Counted from the stretch's first letter, positions 24,897-34,190 are shown. The stretch: 64,000 nt of DNA from Salinibacillus kushneri (GCF_900111405.1 NZ_FOHJ01000001.1:124001-188000); one strand, 5' to 3'. The notes: a model not told the origin generated them from the letters alone. Numbers and translations are program-made.

Positions 24897-25502
24897 TTAA
24901 AACAATGATTGAGGAAGAAGATTATAGCGATACAGACGTATAATCATTTCCAGTATGATTTTGGGGAATTTTTTGGGGAAGTATCTTAATTGATAAAATT
25001 TTTTATAGGATGCTTTTAAATCCTCCCATTGATTACATTCTTTTTCCTGTTTAAAGCGGGCAACATCGATTAATTTAATGCTTCCATCATTGGTAAGTAT
25101 AATATTTTTCAAATGGGTGTCAGTGGGATTTAACCCTTTCATTTTGGTGTACTCCAACGCTTCGTCAACCTGTTTCACCATTTCCGGAGTAATTTCAATA
25201 CCCTTTCGGAGACAGTCGTAAAATGTGACACCCGACAAAAATGTCAAAACAAAATAATTAGCGCCTTCTTCATAAATTTCAGGAAAAAATCGGGAGTTGT
25301 CTAATTCGTTATAAATGCTAACCTCCTGTTGCGCTAAATATTCATAGGCTGGATAAAAAATTTTCACCGCCCATTGTGTATGAGCAATTCGAAATACGAC
25401 AGCACTTCTTCCTTTCCCAACAAAGATGAGGTCATCAGGATAGGAACGAATCTTGGTTTTATAAAATTTCACAGCCTCTACCAATTCCGATATATCTTTC
25501 AT
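24897..25502 (-). CDS. Small protein-kinase-like protein (YrzF-like)
   Basis: A 201-residue kinase-fold protein. GKGRSAVVF is a glycine-rich loop, WAVKIF holds the ATP-binding Lys, NPTDTHLKNIIL replaces the HRDxKxxN catalytic loop (Asp and Asn kept) and KLIDVARF replaces DFG. The C-lobe is short. It resembles B. subtilis YrzF, assigned as a Ser/Thr kinase. Substrates are unknown. It is a single gene preceding a clear terminator of the acyl-CoA ligase gene upstream. Confidence 0.8.
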   Translation of the reverse strand: MKDISELVEAVKFYKTKIRSYPDDLIFVGKGRSAVVFRIAHTQWAVKIFYPAYEYLAQQEVSIYNELDNSRFFPEIYEEGANYFVLTFLSGVTFYDCLRKGIEITPEMVKQVDEALEYTKMKGLNPTDTHLKNIILTNDGSIKLIDVARFKQEKECNQWEDLKASYKKFYQLRYFPKKFPKIILEMIIRLYRYNLLPQSLF

Positions 25503-25541
25503 TCTGTTTATCCTCTCCGTTTATCAATCAGCCCAAAAAAG

Positions 25542-25572
25542 AAAAGTATGTGATGAGTAACCACATACTTTT
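25542..25572 (-). terminator. Terminator of the acyl-CoA ligase gene
   Basis: An 11-bp stem AAAAGTATGTG / CACATACTTTT with a 9-nt loop; A/T-rich flanks give a T run on the minus strand. Confidence 0.8.
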
Positions 25573-25610
25573 TGTTTACCATATATTTATTCATTTTTCA
25601 TGTTATTTGC

Positions 25611-27233
25611 TCAGGCATTTTCCATTAGGTGGTCCTTTAATTCATCACGAAGCGACCGCTTCAGGAACTTACCTACAGATGTCTTCGGTAATTCATCCAT
25701 AAAGATAACGTCATCAGGAAGCCACCATTTAGCAAACTGAGGCCGCATATAATCTAACAGATCTTCTTTACTCACTTGGCCTTTATAACCGTCTTTTAAA
25801 ACTACACATGCAACAGGTCTTTCCATCCATTTCGGATGTGGCACTGCAACAACTGCGGCCTCGAACACACTTTCATGAGCCATAAGTACATTTTCTATAT
25901 CAACGGAAGATATCCATTCTCCCCCACTCTTGATTAAATCCTTCGTACGATCAACTAATTTAATGTTACCCTCTTCATCTATAGTAGCTATATCTCCTGT
26001 ATGGAGCCAGCCATCCTGGAAAGCATCCTTGGTTCTTTCATCATTGTAGTATTCATCTGCAATCCATGGGCCTCTAACAAGCAATTCCCCCATTTCTTTT
26101 CCATCCGCTTTCACTTCACCACGGTCATTCACTACTTTTGCTTCAAGTCCTGGTACAATTATCCCTTGCTTGGAGCGAACATCCAGCTTCTCTTCTTCAG
26201 GTAAATCCTGCTGATAGCTTTTTAATGTTGCTGTTGTCACAACAGGAGTGGTTTCCGTTAGACCGTATGCATGGAGGAATGGTATCCCGTGCTTAGATTC
26301 AAATGCACGTATGATACCACGCGGGGCTGCCGATCCCCCACATACTACAGCTCGCAAACTGCTCATATCATAATCTTTCTGTTCTAATTCGTTTAACAGC
26401 CCTAACCACACCGTTGGAACACCAGCCGTTAATGTTACTCGTTCTTCTTCAATAAATTCCGCTAGCCGTTTTGGTGTAAACATTGGGCCAGGTAGTACCT
26501 GTGTAGTTCCAAACCATGTGGAAGCAAAAGGAAGTCCCCAAGCATTCACATGGAACATCGGTACAACTGGCATGAGTACATCAGATTCTGATAATCCTAA
26601 TGTATCACTTAAACCTAATGCCATACTGTGAAGAACAAGGCCACGATGAGTATATTCCACACCTTTTGGTTTTCCGGTTGTAGCAGAAGTGTAGCAAATA
26701 GCTGCGGGGGCATTTTCATCTAATAAATACGTATTGTAATCGTATTGTGAATCACCCTCAGCAACAAGATCTTCATAGGAATAAACAGGAGATAGGGTTG
26801 TTGAAGGTAAAGTTTCTTCATCTGTCAAAATGACATAAGCCTTTACAGTTTCCAGTTTATCCTGGATTTTTTCAACTACCGGAACAATATCGTCATCAAT
26901 TAAAAGTACTTTATCTTCTGCGTGATTCAAAATATAGCTTAAATGTTCCTGGGATAGTCGGAAATTTGCCATATGCAGAACGGCTCCCATGCAAGGAACG
27001 GCAAAATAAGCCTTTAAGTGACGGTGGTGATTCCATGCCAGTGTGGCCACGCGATCGCCCTTCTGGATTCCCAGCTTTTCTAATGCACTTGATAAAGCAC
27101 GTGCTCTCTTTCCAACATCTTTATAAGTAAGTCGATGGATTTTAGAGCCTGTTCTGGAAATAACCTGTTTTTTACTAAAATACTTTTCTGCTCGCTCAAT
27201 TTTTTGAACTAAGGTCAAAGGGGTGTTCATCAT
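25611..27233 (-). CDS. Medium/long-chain fatty acid-CoA ligase (AlkK-like)
   Basis: A 540-residue adenylate-forming enzyme. The phosphate loop is YTSATTGKPKGV, followed by HAYGLTETTPV (A5), GWLHTGDIATIDEEG (A7) and PKTSVGKFLKR with the A10 catalytic Lys. The N-terminal VATLAWNHHRHLKAYFAVPCMGAVLH block is typical of the AlkK/medium-to-long chain branch. It activates fatty acids to acyl-CoA with ATP in the cytoplasm. No beta-oxidation genes flank it. ATG at 27233 follows GGAGGACTG at slightly long spacing, and the second ATG is possible. Confidence 0.92.
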   Translation of the reverse strand: MMNTPLTLVQKIERAEKYFSKKQVISRTGSKIHRLTYKDVGKRARALSSALEKLGIQKGDRVATLAWNHHRHLKAYFAVPCMGAVLHMANFRLSQEHLSYILNHAEDKVLLIDDDIVPVVEKIQDKLETVKAYVILTDEETLPSTTLSPVYSYEDLVAEGDSQYDYNTYLLDENAPAAICYTSATTGKPKGVEYTHRGLVLHSMALGLSDTLGLSESDVLMPVVPMFHVNAWGLPFASTWFGTTQVLPGPMFTPKRLAEFIEEERVTLTAGVPTVWLGLLNELEQKDYDMSSLRAVVCGGSAAPRGIIRAFESKHGIPFLHAYGLTETTPVVTTATLKSYQQDLPEEEKLDVRSKQGIIVPGLEAKVVNDRGEVKADGKEMGELLVRGPWIADEYYNDERTKDAFQDGWLHTGDIATIDEEGNIKLVDRTKDLIKSGGEWISSVDIENVLMAHESVFEAAVVAVPHPKWMERPVACVVLKDGYKGQVSKEDLLDYMRPQFAKWWLPDDVIFMDELPKTSVGKFLKRSLRDELKDHLMENA

Positions 27234-27404
27234 ATTTATCAGTCCTCCAGTCCATTAAAATAGTGAATATTCTGTAAATTGTAAATAAAAAAATATACAC
27301 AATCAGTAATTTGCGCCGCAATTTAATTGTATGCGTTTCCATTATGGATTGCAATAGGAAATAGGGTATACCTCAATCAATGAAGGATGAACAGGTAAAC
27401 GTGA

Positions 27405-27445
27405 AAAAGCCAACCACTTTTGATATCGAAAAATGGTTGGCTTTA
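27405..27445 (-). terminator. Terminator of the DUF1836-hydrolase operon
   Basis: Stem AAAAGCCAACCA / TGGTTGGCTTTA around a 17-nt loop directly after the hydrolase stop codon. Confidence 0.75.
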
Positions 27446-27447
27446 AT

Positions 27448-28398
27448 TTATTCAGCCAGATGTTCTTCTATAAACGTTTTTACTTTTTGTTGGAATTTTT
27501 TAGGCGCAACAGTAAATGCTTTTGTGTGGCCTGCATCAGGTACAATCCATATCTCTTTCTCTCCTCCTGCTGCTTCATATAAATCATGAGCCATATCTGT
27601 AGGGACAAGTTCATCTATAGCACCATGAATGATGAATAAAGGCTTTGTATTTTTCTTCACTTGTTCAATCGCTGAACCCTCTTCAAATGTATAACCTGCA
27701 CGTATTTTGGTTAACATACTGGTCATATCCAATAAAGGAAAAGAAGGAACACCGTACAAATATTTTAACTGATGAGTTAATTCTTCCTTGACTGAGGTAT
27801 ATCCACTATCGGCAATAATTCCTTTCACTTCCTGTGGTAACTCTTCTCCACTCGTCATTAAAACCGTAGCTGCACCCATGGAATTCCCATGCAAAAAGAT
27901 TTGCTCGGCATCTTTTTGTTCTATTAAAATATCAATCCAGCCTAAATAGTCCTTACGATCATGCCACCCGTATCCAATATAATCTCCTTCACTCTCGCCG
28001 TGACCTCGTGCATCAGGCATGAGAATATCAAAACCTTGATCATAATAAAATTTTACATAATCATCCATTTGTTCCTTATGACCTCGATAGCCGTGCGCCA
28101 ATATAACTGCCTTTCCGGTTGATTGCTCATTTTCCAGGAAATCAGCTTTTAAACGTAAATCATCATAAGAATTATGTGTAATCGTTTCAAAGGTTTGCTG
28201 CTGATACCATTGTTTCGCTTCCTGAAGGATATTATTTTCCGCTTCAACATTTGCCGAAGCAGGCTCTGCACCACGATACAGCTCTACTTCCTTTCCTCGT
28301 TTTACCGCCTCCCCATAAAAATAATTGACTGCAAATCCTGATCCAATTACAATAAGTCCTAATAAAATACTAAAGATAATAATTAATTTCTTCTTCAT
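27448..28398 (-). CDS. Alpha/beta hydrolase with N-terminal membrane anchor (YqkD-like)
   Basis: A 316-residue protein. A single N-terminal hydrophobic helix (IIFSILLGLIVIGSGFAVNYF) should hold the domain outside the membrane. The alpha/beta hydrolase core shows AHGYRGHKE (oxyanion region), DARGHGES, the nucleophile elbow GNSMGA, the acid Asp near HGAIDELVP and the catalytic His in DAGHTKAF. It is closest in memory to B. subtilis YqkD. Substrate unknown (esterase or peptidase). It follows the DUF1836 gene by 23 nt on the same strand, so the two are probably cotranscribed. Confidence 0.88.
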   Translation of the reverse strand: MKKKLIIIFSILLGLIVIGSGFAVNYFYGEAVKRGKEVELYRGAEPASANVEAENNILQEAKQWYQQQTFETITHNSYDDLRLKADFLENEQSTGKAVILAHGYRGHKEQMDDYVKFYYDQGFDILMPDARGHGESEGDYIGYGWHDRKDYLGWIDILIEQKDAEQIFLHGNSMGAATVLMTSGEELPQEVKGIIADSGYTSVKEELTHQLKYLYGVPSFPLLDMTSMLTKIRAGYTFEEGSAIEQVKKNTKPLFIIHGAIDELVPTDMAHDLYEAAGGEKEIWIVPDAGHTKAFTVAPKKFQQKVKTFIEEHLAE

Positions 28399-28421
28399 CT
28401 CGTTCCCTCACCCATATATAT

Positions 28422-29003
28422 CTATTTATTATTCTTTTTCTCAGCTATCTCGTCCACTAATTTTTCAGCTGCCCGCCGGTAAAAGTTACTCATATTCACA
28501 AATGATGTGATTAGCAAAACCTTTTCAAGGTAAGCCAAATCTTCCTCATCCAAGTTATTCGTAATATCCTCAACAGCCTTTGCACTACTTTTGGTATGAT
28601 TTAAAAAGGTATCAGCATTCTGCTCGGATAGATGAATGTAACTCCGGTAAAAGCTGTCCAAGTCAAAGCCATCATCTACCACTTTCTGATTAAGCTTATC
28701 TAATACCGTTTTGATGTCGCTTATAGACAGTGCTCCCTTTAACTGATAAATTAAACTGATTAAGAGTACATGGGCCTGCGAATATTTTTTATTCGTTATG
28801 GGGAAAAACAATTTCCCTTTCGCATAATTATTGATCATCGTTTTCGTCAACACTTTTTCATCATCATTTCTCTTTGTATCCTGATACTTCTTTTCAAATA
28901 ATTGAATGACTTGATCCATATATAAATCTAAATCAGGTATATCTTCAGGGGTTAAATGATTATATAATTGCAATTCATCAATTAACTTCTCAATATCTTC
29001 CAC
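28422..29003 (-). CDS. DUF1836 domain protein
   Basis: A 193-residue all-helical soluble protein. KTMINNYAKGKLFFPITNKKYSQAHVLLISLIYQLKGALSI, seen in the middle third, is the DUF1836 hallmark: a MerR-like winged segment followed by a helical region. Bacillota members are thought to be regulators, but this is not established. It is the first gene of a two-gene unit with the hydrolase. The hemolysin III gene is divergent with its own clear promoter. Confidence 0.8.
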   Translation of the reverse strand: MEDIEKLIDELQLYNHLTPEDIPDLDLYMDQVIQLFEKKYQDTKRNDDEKVLTKTMINNYAKGKLFFPITNKKYSQAHVLLISLIYQLKGALSISDIKTVLDKLNQKVVDDGFDLDSFYRSYIHLSEQNADTFLNHTKSSAKAVEDITNNLDEEDLAYLEKVLLITSFVNMSNFYRRAAEKLVDEIAEKKNNK

Positions 29004-29070
29004 GTCAATTCCCTCATTATCATGTCATTTTGTCCCTCTATTATAAGGGAATACTTTTACATAGTAAAGG

Positions 29071-29099
29071 TTGACTATATCTTGTTATAGGTATATTAT
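29071..29099 (+). promoter_or_regulatory. Sigma-A promoter of the hemolysin III gene
   Basis: TTGACT (29071-29076), 17-nt spacer, TATTAT (29094-29099), with the start codon about 45 bases downstream. This argues against using the upstream in-frame TTG at 29071 as a start. Confidence 0.75.
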
Positions 29100-29142
29100 T
29101 ATATGTAGTAATCAAAACTACTTATTGTTTCGGAGGGATTTT

Positions 29143-29790
29143 TTGGGTGCCTATATTCGTGAGCCAGTAAATGGATTTACCCATTTATTTGGAGCCATTT
29201 TTTCATTTGTCGGTTTACTTGCATTAGTCATTAAAGCAGCTATAAATTCATTTTCCGCTGTTGATATTATGGCTGTCATTATTTTCGGAGTCAGTATGAT
29301 TCTCTTATATTCTGCTTCAGCTACTTATCATATGGTTGTGGCGAAAAAACACGTCATCGCGTTTTTAAGACGAATTGATCATTCTATGATTTTCGTTTTA
29401 ATAGCAGGAACATATACTCCATTTTGTCTGATTAGTTTAGAAGGTACGATGGGATGGATATTGTTTATTATTATTCAAAGTCTCGCCGTTTTTGGTGTTG
29501 CCTATAAGCTGATTTTCTTTCATAGCCCAAGATGGTTGTCTACATCTATTTATATTGCTATGGGCTGGATGGTCATTTTCTTTTTCTCCCCACTATCCAA
29601 TGTAATTGGCACAGGGGGAATGACTCTATTAATGGTAGGTGGAATTCTATATACCATTGGCGGAGTGATTTATGGGACAAAGCCTAAGTTCTTAGAGTTT
29701 AAACATATGGGCTTTCATGAGATTTTTCATATCTTTATTTTACTCGGCAGTCTGGCCCATTTCTTATCCGTCTATTTTTATGTTTTGTAA
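29143..29790 (+). CDS. Hemolysin III family (PAQR-type) membrane protein
   Basis: A 215-residue, seven-helix membrane protein. EPVNGFTHLFGAIFS, SATYHMV, RRIDHSMIFVLIAGTYTPF and the final HEIFHIFILLGSLAHF carry the conserved His/Asp/Ser cluster of the PAQR/hemolysin III family (YqfA-like), whose bacterial role is debated (membrane homeostasis, putative hydrolase). The start is set at the TTG 29143, because CGGAGGGA lies 6 nt before it; the longer frame begins inside the promoter. Confidence 0.9.
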   Translation: MGAYIREPVNGFTHLFGAIFSFVGLLALVIKAAINSFSAVDIMAVIIFGVSMILLYSASATYHMVVAKKHVIAFLRRIDHSMIFVLIAGTYTPFCLISLEGTMGWILFIIIQSLAVFGVAYKLIFFHSPRWLSTSIYIAMGWMVIFFFSPLSNVIGTGGMTLLMVGGILYTIGGVIYGTKPKFLEFKHMGFHEIFHIFILLGSLAHFLSVYFYVL

Positions 29791-29801
29791 AATGATGACA
29801 A

Positions 29802-29832
29802 AAAACGAACCCCTATCTCTGGGGTTCGTTTT
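29802..29832. terminator. Bidirectional terminator between hemolysin III and esterase genes
   Basis: A perfect 12-bp stem AAAACGAACCCC / GGGGTTCGTTTT with a 7-nt loop, overlapping the end of the esterase gene. Confidence 0.85.
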
Positions 29833-30772
29833 TAGGTATAAAGACCTTTTTCAACTGCTCCGCGCCTTCTCTTAAGGCCTGCTCTGATTCAGGGGAAAAT
29901 CCGATAAAATTCCCAAAGCCATGAATGAGTCCTTCATAATTTTTATAGAATACATCAACCCCATTAGCCTTTAACTCATCAGCGAATGCTTTACCTTCAT
30001 CTCGTAACGGGTCATACTGAGCAGTTAGTAGGGTAGCTGGTGGCAGTTTCCCTAATTTTTCAAAGAAAATAGGGGATGCATATGGCTGATTGCGTTCTTC
30101 TGGATCATTAAAATATTGCTTACTGAACCACTGCATCATTTCCAAGGTGAGAAAATATCCATCAGCATTTTCGACTAAGGATGGAGGTGGAGTATCTCCT
30201 TTAAATCCTATAGAAGGATACAGAAGAAATTGATGAATGATGTTAGGTGTTCCCTGTTCATAAGCCTTCATACAGGTTACTGTGGCCAGATTCCCACCGG
30301 CACTATCTCCTCCAACTGCAATTCGATTCACATCTATATTTAACTCTGATCCATTATTGACCACTTCAACTAAAGAATCATAGGCATCATCCACTGCAGC
30401 CGGAAATTTATGTTCAGGAGCTCGTCGGTAGTGAACCGAAACCACCACACACTTAGCCCGATTTGCTAATAAACGACAAATCGAATCGTGACTATCTAAA
30501 TCTCCTATTACCCAGCCCCCTCCATGATAGTAGACAAGGCAAGGGTACGGATCCTCCCCTTCATTTGGAATATATACCCGTACCGGAATGTCCCTTCCCT
30601 CAAGATGTAAAACTCGATTTTCCACCTTTTTCACACTTTCTCCCCCTTGGTCTATGGCCAGCATCTCTTTTTCCTTTGCGCGGTACTGCTCTGGGGTAAT
30701 CTGGTCCATATCCATTTTAGGTAAGGACTTCAATTGATCCAAGAAGGCCTGAATACTTGGTACCACCGTCAT
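29813..30772 (-). CDS. Alpha/beta hydrolase, HSL-type esterase/lipase
   Basis: A 319-residue cytoplasmic esterase. The HSL-family oxyanion motif YHGGGWVIGDLDSHD is followed by the nucleophile elbow GGDSAGGN, acid DPLRDEG and the catalytic His in LIHGFGNF. Family enzymes hydrolyse short to medium acyl esters. It is transcribed towards the hemolysin III gene and preceded, 45 nt away, by the quinone-oxidoreductase-like gene on the same strand, with which it may form an operon. Confidence 0.9.
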   Translation of the reverse strand: MTVVPSIQAFLDQLKSLPKMDMDQITPEQYRAKEKEMLAIDQGGESVKKVENRVLHLEGRDIPVRVYIPNEGEDPYPCLVYYHGGGWVIGDLDSHDSICRLLANRAKCVVVSVHYRRAPEHKFPAAVDDAYDSLVEVVNNGSELNIDVNRIAVGGDSAGGNLATVTCMKAYEQGTPNIIHQFLLYPSIGFKGDTPPPSLVENADGYFLTLEMMQWFSKQYFNDPEERNQPYASPIFFEKLGKLPPATLLTAQYDPLRDEGKAFADELKANGVDVFYKNYEGLIHGFGNFIGFSPESEQALREGAEQLKKVFIPKNEPQR

Positions 30773-30817
30773 TTTCCTCTCCTCCTTTTTTTACCATTTT
30801 ATTTAATGAAAAAGGTT

Positions 30818-31834
30818 TTATTCTTCATGAGTGACCTTCACCATTTGTTTGCCTAAATTTTCACCTTTAAATAAGCCAATAAAAGCCTGTGGGACGTTTT
30901 TGAACCCTTCCACAATCGTTTCTTCGTACTTTAACTTTCCCTCTGATAGCCATTTACCAAGATCTTGTGCGGCTTCTTTAAAATGGGGTGCATAGTCACT
31001 TACAATAAATCCTTTCATCAATGCCCGGGTTTTAATAAGCTTGGGTTGAATACGTGGCCCCATATCCTCTCGAAGACTTGTAATATTGTATGAAGATATC
31101 GCACCACATACCGGAACTCTCGCATAATCATTTAATAGACTCGTAACAGCATCGGATACCGCTCCACCGACATTATCAAAATATACATCTACTCCCTCTG
31201 GACAAGCCTGTTTAATCGATTTAAATAGATTCTCTGTCGTTTTATAGTTTATGGTTGCATCAAAACCAAGCTCTTTCTCCAGATATGCTGTTTTCTTATC
31301 AGAACCGGCAATTCCTATAACACGGGCTCCCTTTAATTTGGCGATTTGACCAACTATCATTCCAACAGCACCTGCAGCACCTGATATGACAACAGTCTCT
31401 CCTTCTTTTGGCTGTCCGATATCCAACAGTCCAAAATAGGCAGTTAAACCTGTAGTACCAAGTACACCCAAATAAGCTGATAGAGGAGCAAGATTTTCAT
31501 TCACCTTTCGAACCTTTGATGAATCTACAGCGTTATATCTCTGCCACCCAAGCATTCCCGTAACCTTATCTCCATTCTTTAGTTTGTCACTTTTCGACTC
31601 AATGACTTCTCCTACAACTCCCCCTGAAATCACCTCATTGACTTCAAATGGTTCAACGTATGATTTTGCCGTGCTCATTCTCCCTCTCATATATGGATCC
31701 ACAGATATATAAAGCGTTTTCACAAGTGTTTCTCCTTCTTTTAAATCAGGGACGTTCACCTCCTTAAACTCAAAATTTTCTTCCGTTGGGGTTCCATTGG
31801 GACGGGATTTTAATAAAATTTGTTCGTTTTTCAT
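30818..31834 (-). CDS. NADP-dependent medium-chain oxidoreductase (YfmJ/PTGR-like)
   Basis: A 338-residue zinc-free MDR enzyme of the leukotriene B4 12-hydroxydehydrogenase/curcumin reductase branch: SVDPYMRGRM near the N-terminus, AAGAVGMIVGQIAKLKG as nucleotide-binding loop and YFDNVGGAVSD. It reduces activated carbon-carbon double bonds of enones with NADPH. B. subtilis YfmJ is the closest remembered relative. Probably first gene of a pair with the esterase. Confidence 0.9.
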   Translation of the reverse strand: MKNEQILLKSRPNGTPTEENFEFKEVNVPDLKEGETLVKTLYISVDPYMRGRMSTAKSYVEPFEVNEVISGGVVGEVIESKSDKLKNGDKVTGMLGWQRYNAVDSSKVRKVNENLAPLSAYLGVLGTTGLTAYFGLLDIGQPKEGETVVISGAAGAVGMIVGQIAKLKGARVIGIAGSDKKTAYLEKELGFDATINYKTTENLFKSIKQACPEGVDVYFDNVGGAVSDAVTSLLNDYARVPVCGAISSYNITSLREDMGPRIQPKLIKTRALMKGFIVSDYAPHFKEAAQDLGKWLSEGKLKYEETIVEGFKNVPQAFIGLFKGENLGKQMVKVTHEE

Positions 31835-31969
31835 TTTCCTGCTCCTTTCTAAATGCTAAAAAATGACTAAAATAGTTTTATAAAATGTTCTCCCTATATA
31901 ACTTCTTTGCAGATGTCTATTCTCCTTTAATTAATAGAACATTTCGAACAATCATTTGCATATTGCAGG

Positions 31970-31983
31970 TAAAAACGCTTACA
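31970..31983. promoter_or_regulatory. cre-like site before the FAD dehydrogenase gene
   Basis: TAAAAACGCTTACA matches the CcpA cre consensus at 13 of 14 positions (A for G at position 2). It lies 72 bases before the start codon of the FAD-binding dehydrogenase. Confidence 0.5.
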
Positions 31984-32054
31984 GGTCGAATAAAGACATA
32001 AACACAAAAATATACATTAGAAAAATAACTCGTTCTTTTAGGAGGCAAAATAAA

Positions 32055-33713
32055 ATGAACTATGATGCAATCGTTGTGGGTGCTGGACTAGCCGGGTTAG
32101 TTGCTACGGCGGAGTTAACCGATGCCGACAAACGCGTTTTGCTTCTCGATCAGGAGCCTGAAGCATCCCTGGGTGGTCAAGCCTGGTGGTCTTTTGGCGG
32201 CTTGTTCTTTATCGATTCTCCAGAGCAGCGTCGTATGGGGATTAAAGATTCAAAGGATTTAGCCTGGCAGGACTGGTTAGGAACAGCCGATTTTGATCGT
32301 GAAGACGATGAAGATTATTGGGGAAGGAAATGGGCTGAGGCCTATATTGATTTTGCCGCTGGTGAGAAGCGGAAGTGGTTAAGGTCCTTAGGCGTCCGCT
32401 TCTTTCCTGTAGTAGGCTGGGCTGAGCGTGGCGGTTATTTAGCGGAAGGGCACGGGAATTCCGTTCCACGTTTTCATATTACCTGGGGCACAGGTCCAGG
32501 GATTGTAGAACCTTTTGAACGCAAATTGCGTGAAGCGATTAAAAAGGATTTAGCAGATTATCGTCCCCGGCATCAGGTAGATGAACTTATCACAAAAAAC
32601 GGTGCCATAGTAGGTGTAAAAGGTTCCATACTAGAGGAAAGCAAGGCAGCACGTGGCGAAAAGAGCTCTCGTACGGCTGTTGGGGAATTTGCATTTCAAA
32701 GTGAAGCAGTAATCGTTTCAAGTGGAGGTATCGGAGCTAATTTTGACTTAATTCGCAAAAATTGGCCTTCGCGACTTGGTAATCCACCCCAAAATATGAT
32801 TGCAGGTGTTCCCGCTCATGTGAATGGTCGAATGCTTTCCATCGCAGAAAAAGTTGGAGCTCGAATGGTTAATCGCGACCGCATGTGGCATTATACGGAA
32901 GGGATTAAGAATTGGAATCCCATATGGCCTCAGCACGGCATCCGAATTCTACCGGGGCCGTCCTCTATCTGGCTAGACGCACTTGGGCATCGACTTCAAG
33001 TTCCAAATTTACCTGGATTTGATACACTTAGTACTTTGCAAGCCATTCTATCTACAGGCTATGATTATTCATGGTTTATTTTGACACAAAAAATTATTGA
33101 GCGTGAATTCGCCTTATCGGGGTCTGAACAGAATCCTGATTTAACCGGCAAAAGTATTCGTAAAGTGCTCTCCAGAGTTCTTCCTGGTCCTTCTGATCCT
33201 GTCCAGGCATTTATGGATAAGGGTGAGGATTTTATTGTAGCAAAGGATTTGGAGGAACTTGTAAACGGAATGAATCATTTAACAGGAGAACATGTACTGG
33301 ATTACGCTCACATAAAGCGACAAATTGAAGCACGAGACCGAGCTATTGACAATCCCTTTTCAAAAGACCTACAAGTTACCGCCTTACGTGGAGCTCGTAA
33401 ATATCGCGGGGACCGGAGAATTCGCGTAGCGAAGCCCCATAAAATTTTAGAACCGAAAAATGGGCCGCTTATTGCTGTTCGTTTAAACATTTTAAGTCGT
33501 AAAACCCTTGGTGGGCTTCAAACCGATTTATCAGGTAGAGTACTAAATGATGATGGCGAACCAATTACTGGACTTTACGCAGCAGGGGAAGTGTCTGGGT
33601 TTGGCGGCGGTGGTGTCCACGGCTATCGTTCATTAGAGGGAACCTTTTTAGGTGGATGTTTATTTTCGGGAAGGAAAGCCGGCCGGGGAGTTATAGAGGA
33701 TATCGGAAAATGA
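32055..33713 (+). CDS. FAD-binding dehydrogenase (fumarate reductase/KsdD-type flavoprotein)
   Basis: A 552-residue flavoprotein. The N-terminus IVVGAGLAGLVATAEL with QEPEASLGGQAWWSFGG binds FAD, and the C-terminus GLYAAGEVSGFGGGGVHGYRS is the second flavin contact typical of the fumarate reductase/3-ketosteroid dehydrogenase superfamily. Large members annotated simply as FAD-binding dehydrogenase are common in Bacillaceae; substrate unknown. The ATG at 32055 follows AGGAGGC; upstream in-frame codons lack a site. A cre-like element suggests catabolite control. Confidence 0.88.
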   Translation: MNYDAIVVGAGLAGLVATAELTDADKRVLLLDQEPEASLGGQAWWSFGGLFFIDSPEQRRMGIKDSKDLAWQDWLGTADFDREDDEDYWGRKWAEAYIDFAAGEKRKWLRSLGVRFFPVVGWAERGGYLAEGHGNSVPRFHITWGTGPGIVEPFERKLREAIKKDLADYRPRHQVDELITKNGAIVGVKGSILEESKAARGEKSSRTAVGEFAFQSEAVIVSSGGIGANFDLIRKNWPSRLGNPPQNMIAGVPAHVNGRMLSIAEKVGARMVNRDRMWHYTEGIKNWNPIWPQHGIRILPGPSSIWLDALGHRLQVPNLPGFDTLSTLQAILSTGYDYSWFILTQKIIEREFALSGSEQNPDLTGKSIRKVLSRVLPGPSDPVQAFMDKGEDFIVAKDLEELVNGMNHLTGEHVLDYAHIKRQIEARDRAIDNPFSKDLQVTALRGARKYRGDRRIRVAKPHKILEPKNGPLIAVRLNILSRKTLGGLQTDLSGRVLNDDGEPITGLYAAGEVSGFGGGGVHGYRSLEGTFLGGCLFSGRKAGRGVIEDIGK

Positions 33714-33720
33714 GGGGATG

Positions 33721-33766
33721 AAAAACCATTCTAAAGCCTTTTTCAAGGTCACGGAGTGGTTTTTTA
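33721..33766 (+). terminator. Terminator of the FAD dehydrogenase gene
   Basis: Arms AAAAACCATT and GAGTGGTTTTTT with a T run on the plus strand, directly after the stop codon. Confidence 0.65.
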
Positions 33767-33792
33767 TTATGAACTAAAAACAATTTACTTTG

Positions 33793-34117
33793 AATTCTGT
33801 TTTTTTAATAAAGAATTCGGTCTGTTGGAAGAGTAATTCTGTCTCTTTTTAGCATCATTCCGTCCCTTGTAGGTAATCAAGTCCGAGATGGTAAGGGGAT
33901 TTTTTATATTGTTGACTTAACTGGGGATTCTTTCGCTTGCATTTCTATATCGGTCTCCCGCACTCCTATTTACGTCTGTTCGTAACCGAATTCCTTCATT
34001 TCCTACAATTATTCGGTCCAGATAAAACAATCATTCCTAATCCAGTTATTATTCTGTCTCTTCACACCTGAATCAAGTCTCTCCCCCTTATTATCCGGTC
34101 AATAAAGCATTTAAGTC
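33793..34117. repeat. Degenerate 21-bp periodic array (about 13 units)
   Basis: The whole gap between the FAD dehydrogenase and copZ is filled with variants of ATTCNGTCYCTT. The GTC core (or TTC) recurs at 33820, 33841, 33862, 33881, 33932, 33953, 33974, 33995, 34016, 34056, 34077 and 34098: mostly exactly 21 bases apart, with phase slips of a few bases. No open frame or start signal accompanies it. It is about two helical turns per unit. Confidence 0.65.
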
Positions 34118-34151
34118 ACTTCCATAGCACCAATTATTCTAGGACAGTAAA

Positions 34152-34190
34152 AAGGGAGTCTGTCCCACTCCTGGTGGTTCAGACTCCCTT
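34152..34190 (-). terminator. Terminator of the copper operon
   Basis: An 11-bp stem AAGGGAGTCTG / CAGACTCCCTT with a T run on the minus strand, 11 bases after the copZ stop codon. Confidence 0.8.

Noticed and set aside
33793-34117. CRISPR array reading of the 21-bp periodicity
   Set aside because: Units are degenerate, the period is far too short, there are no spacers of constant length and no cas genes.
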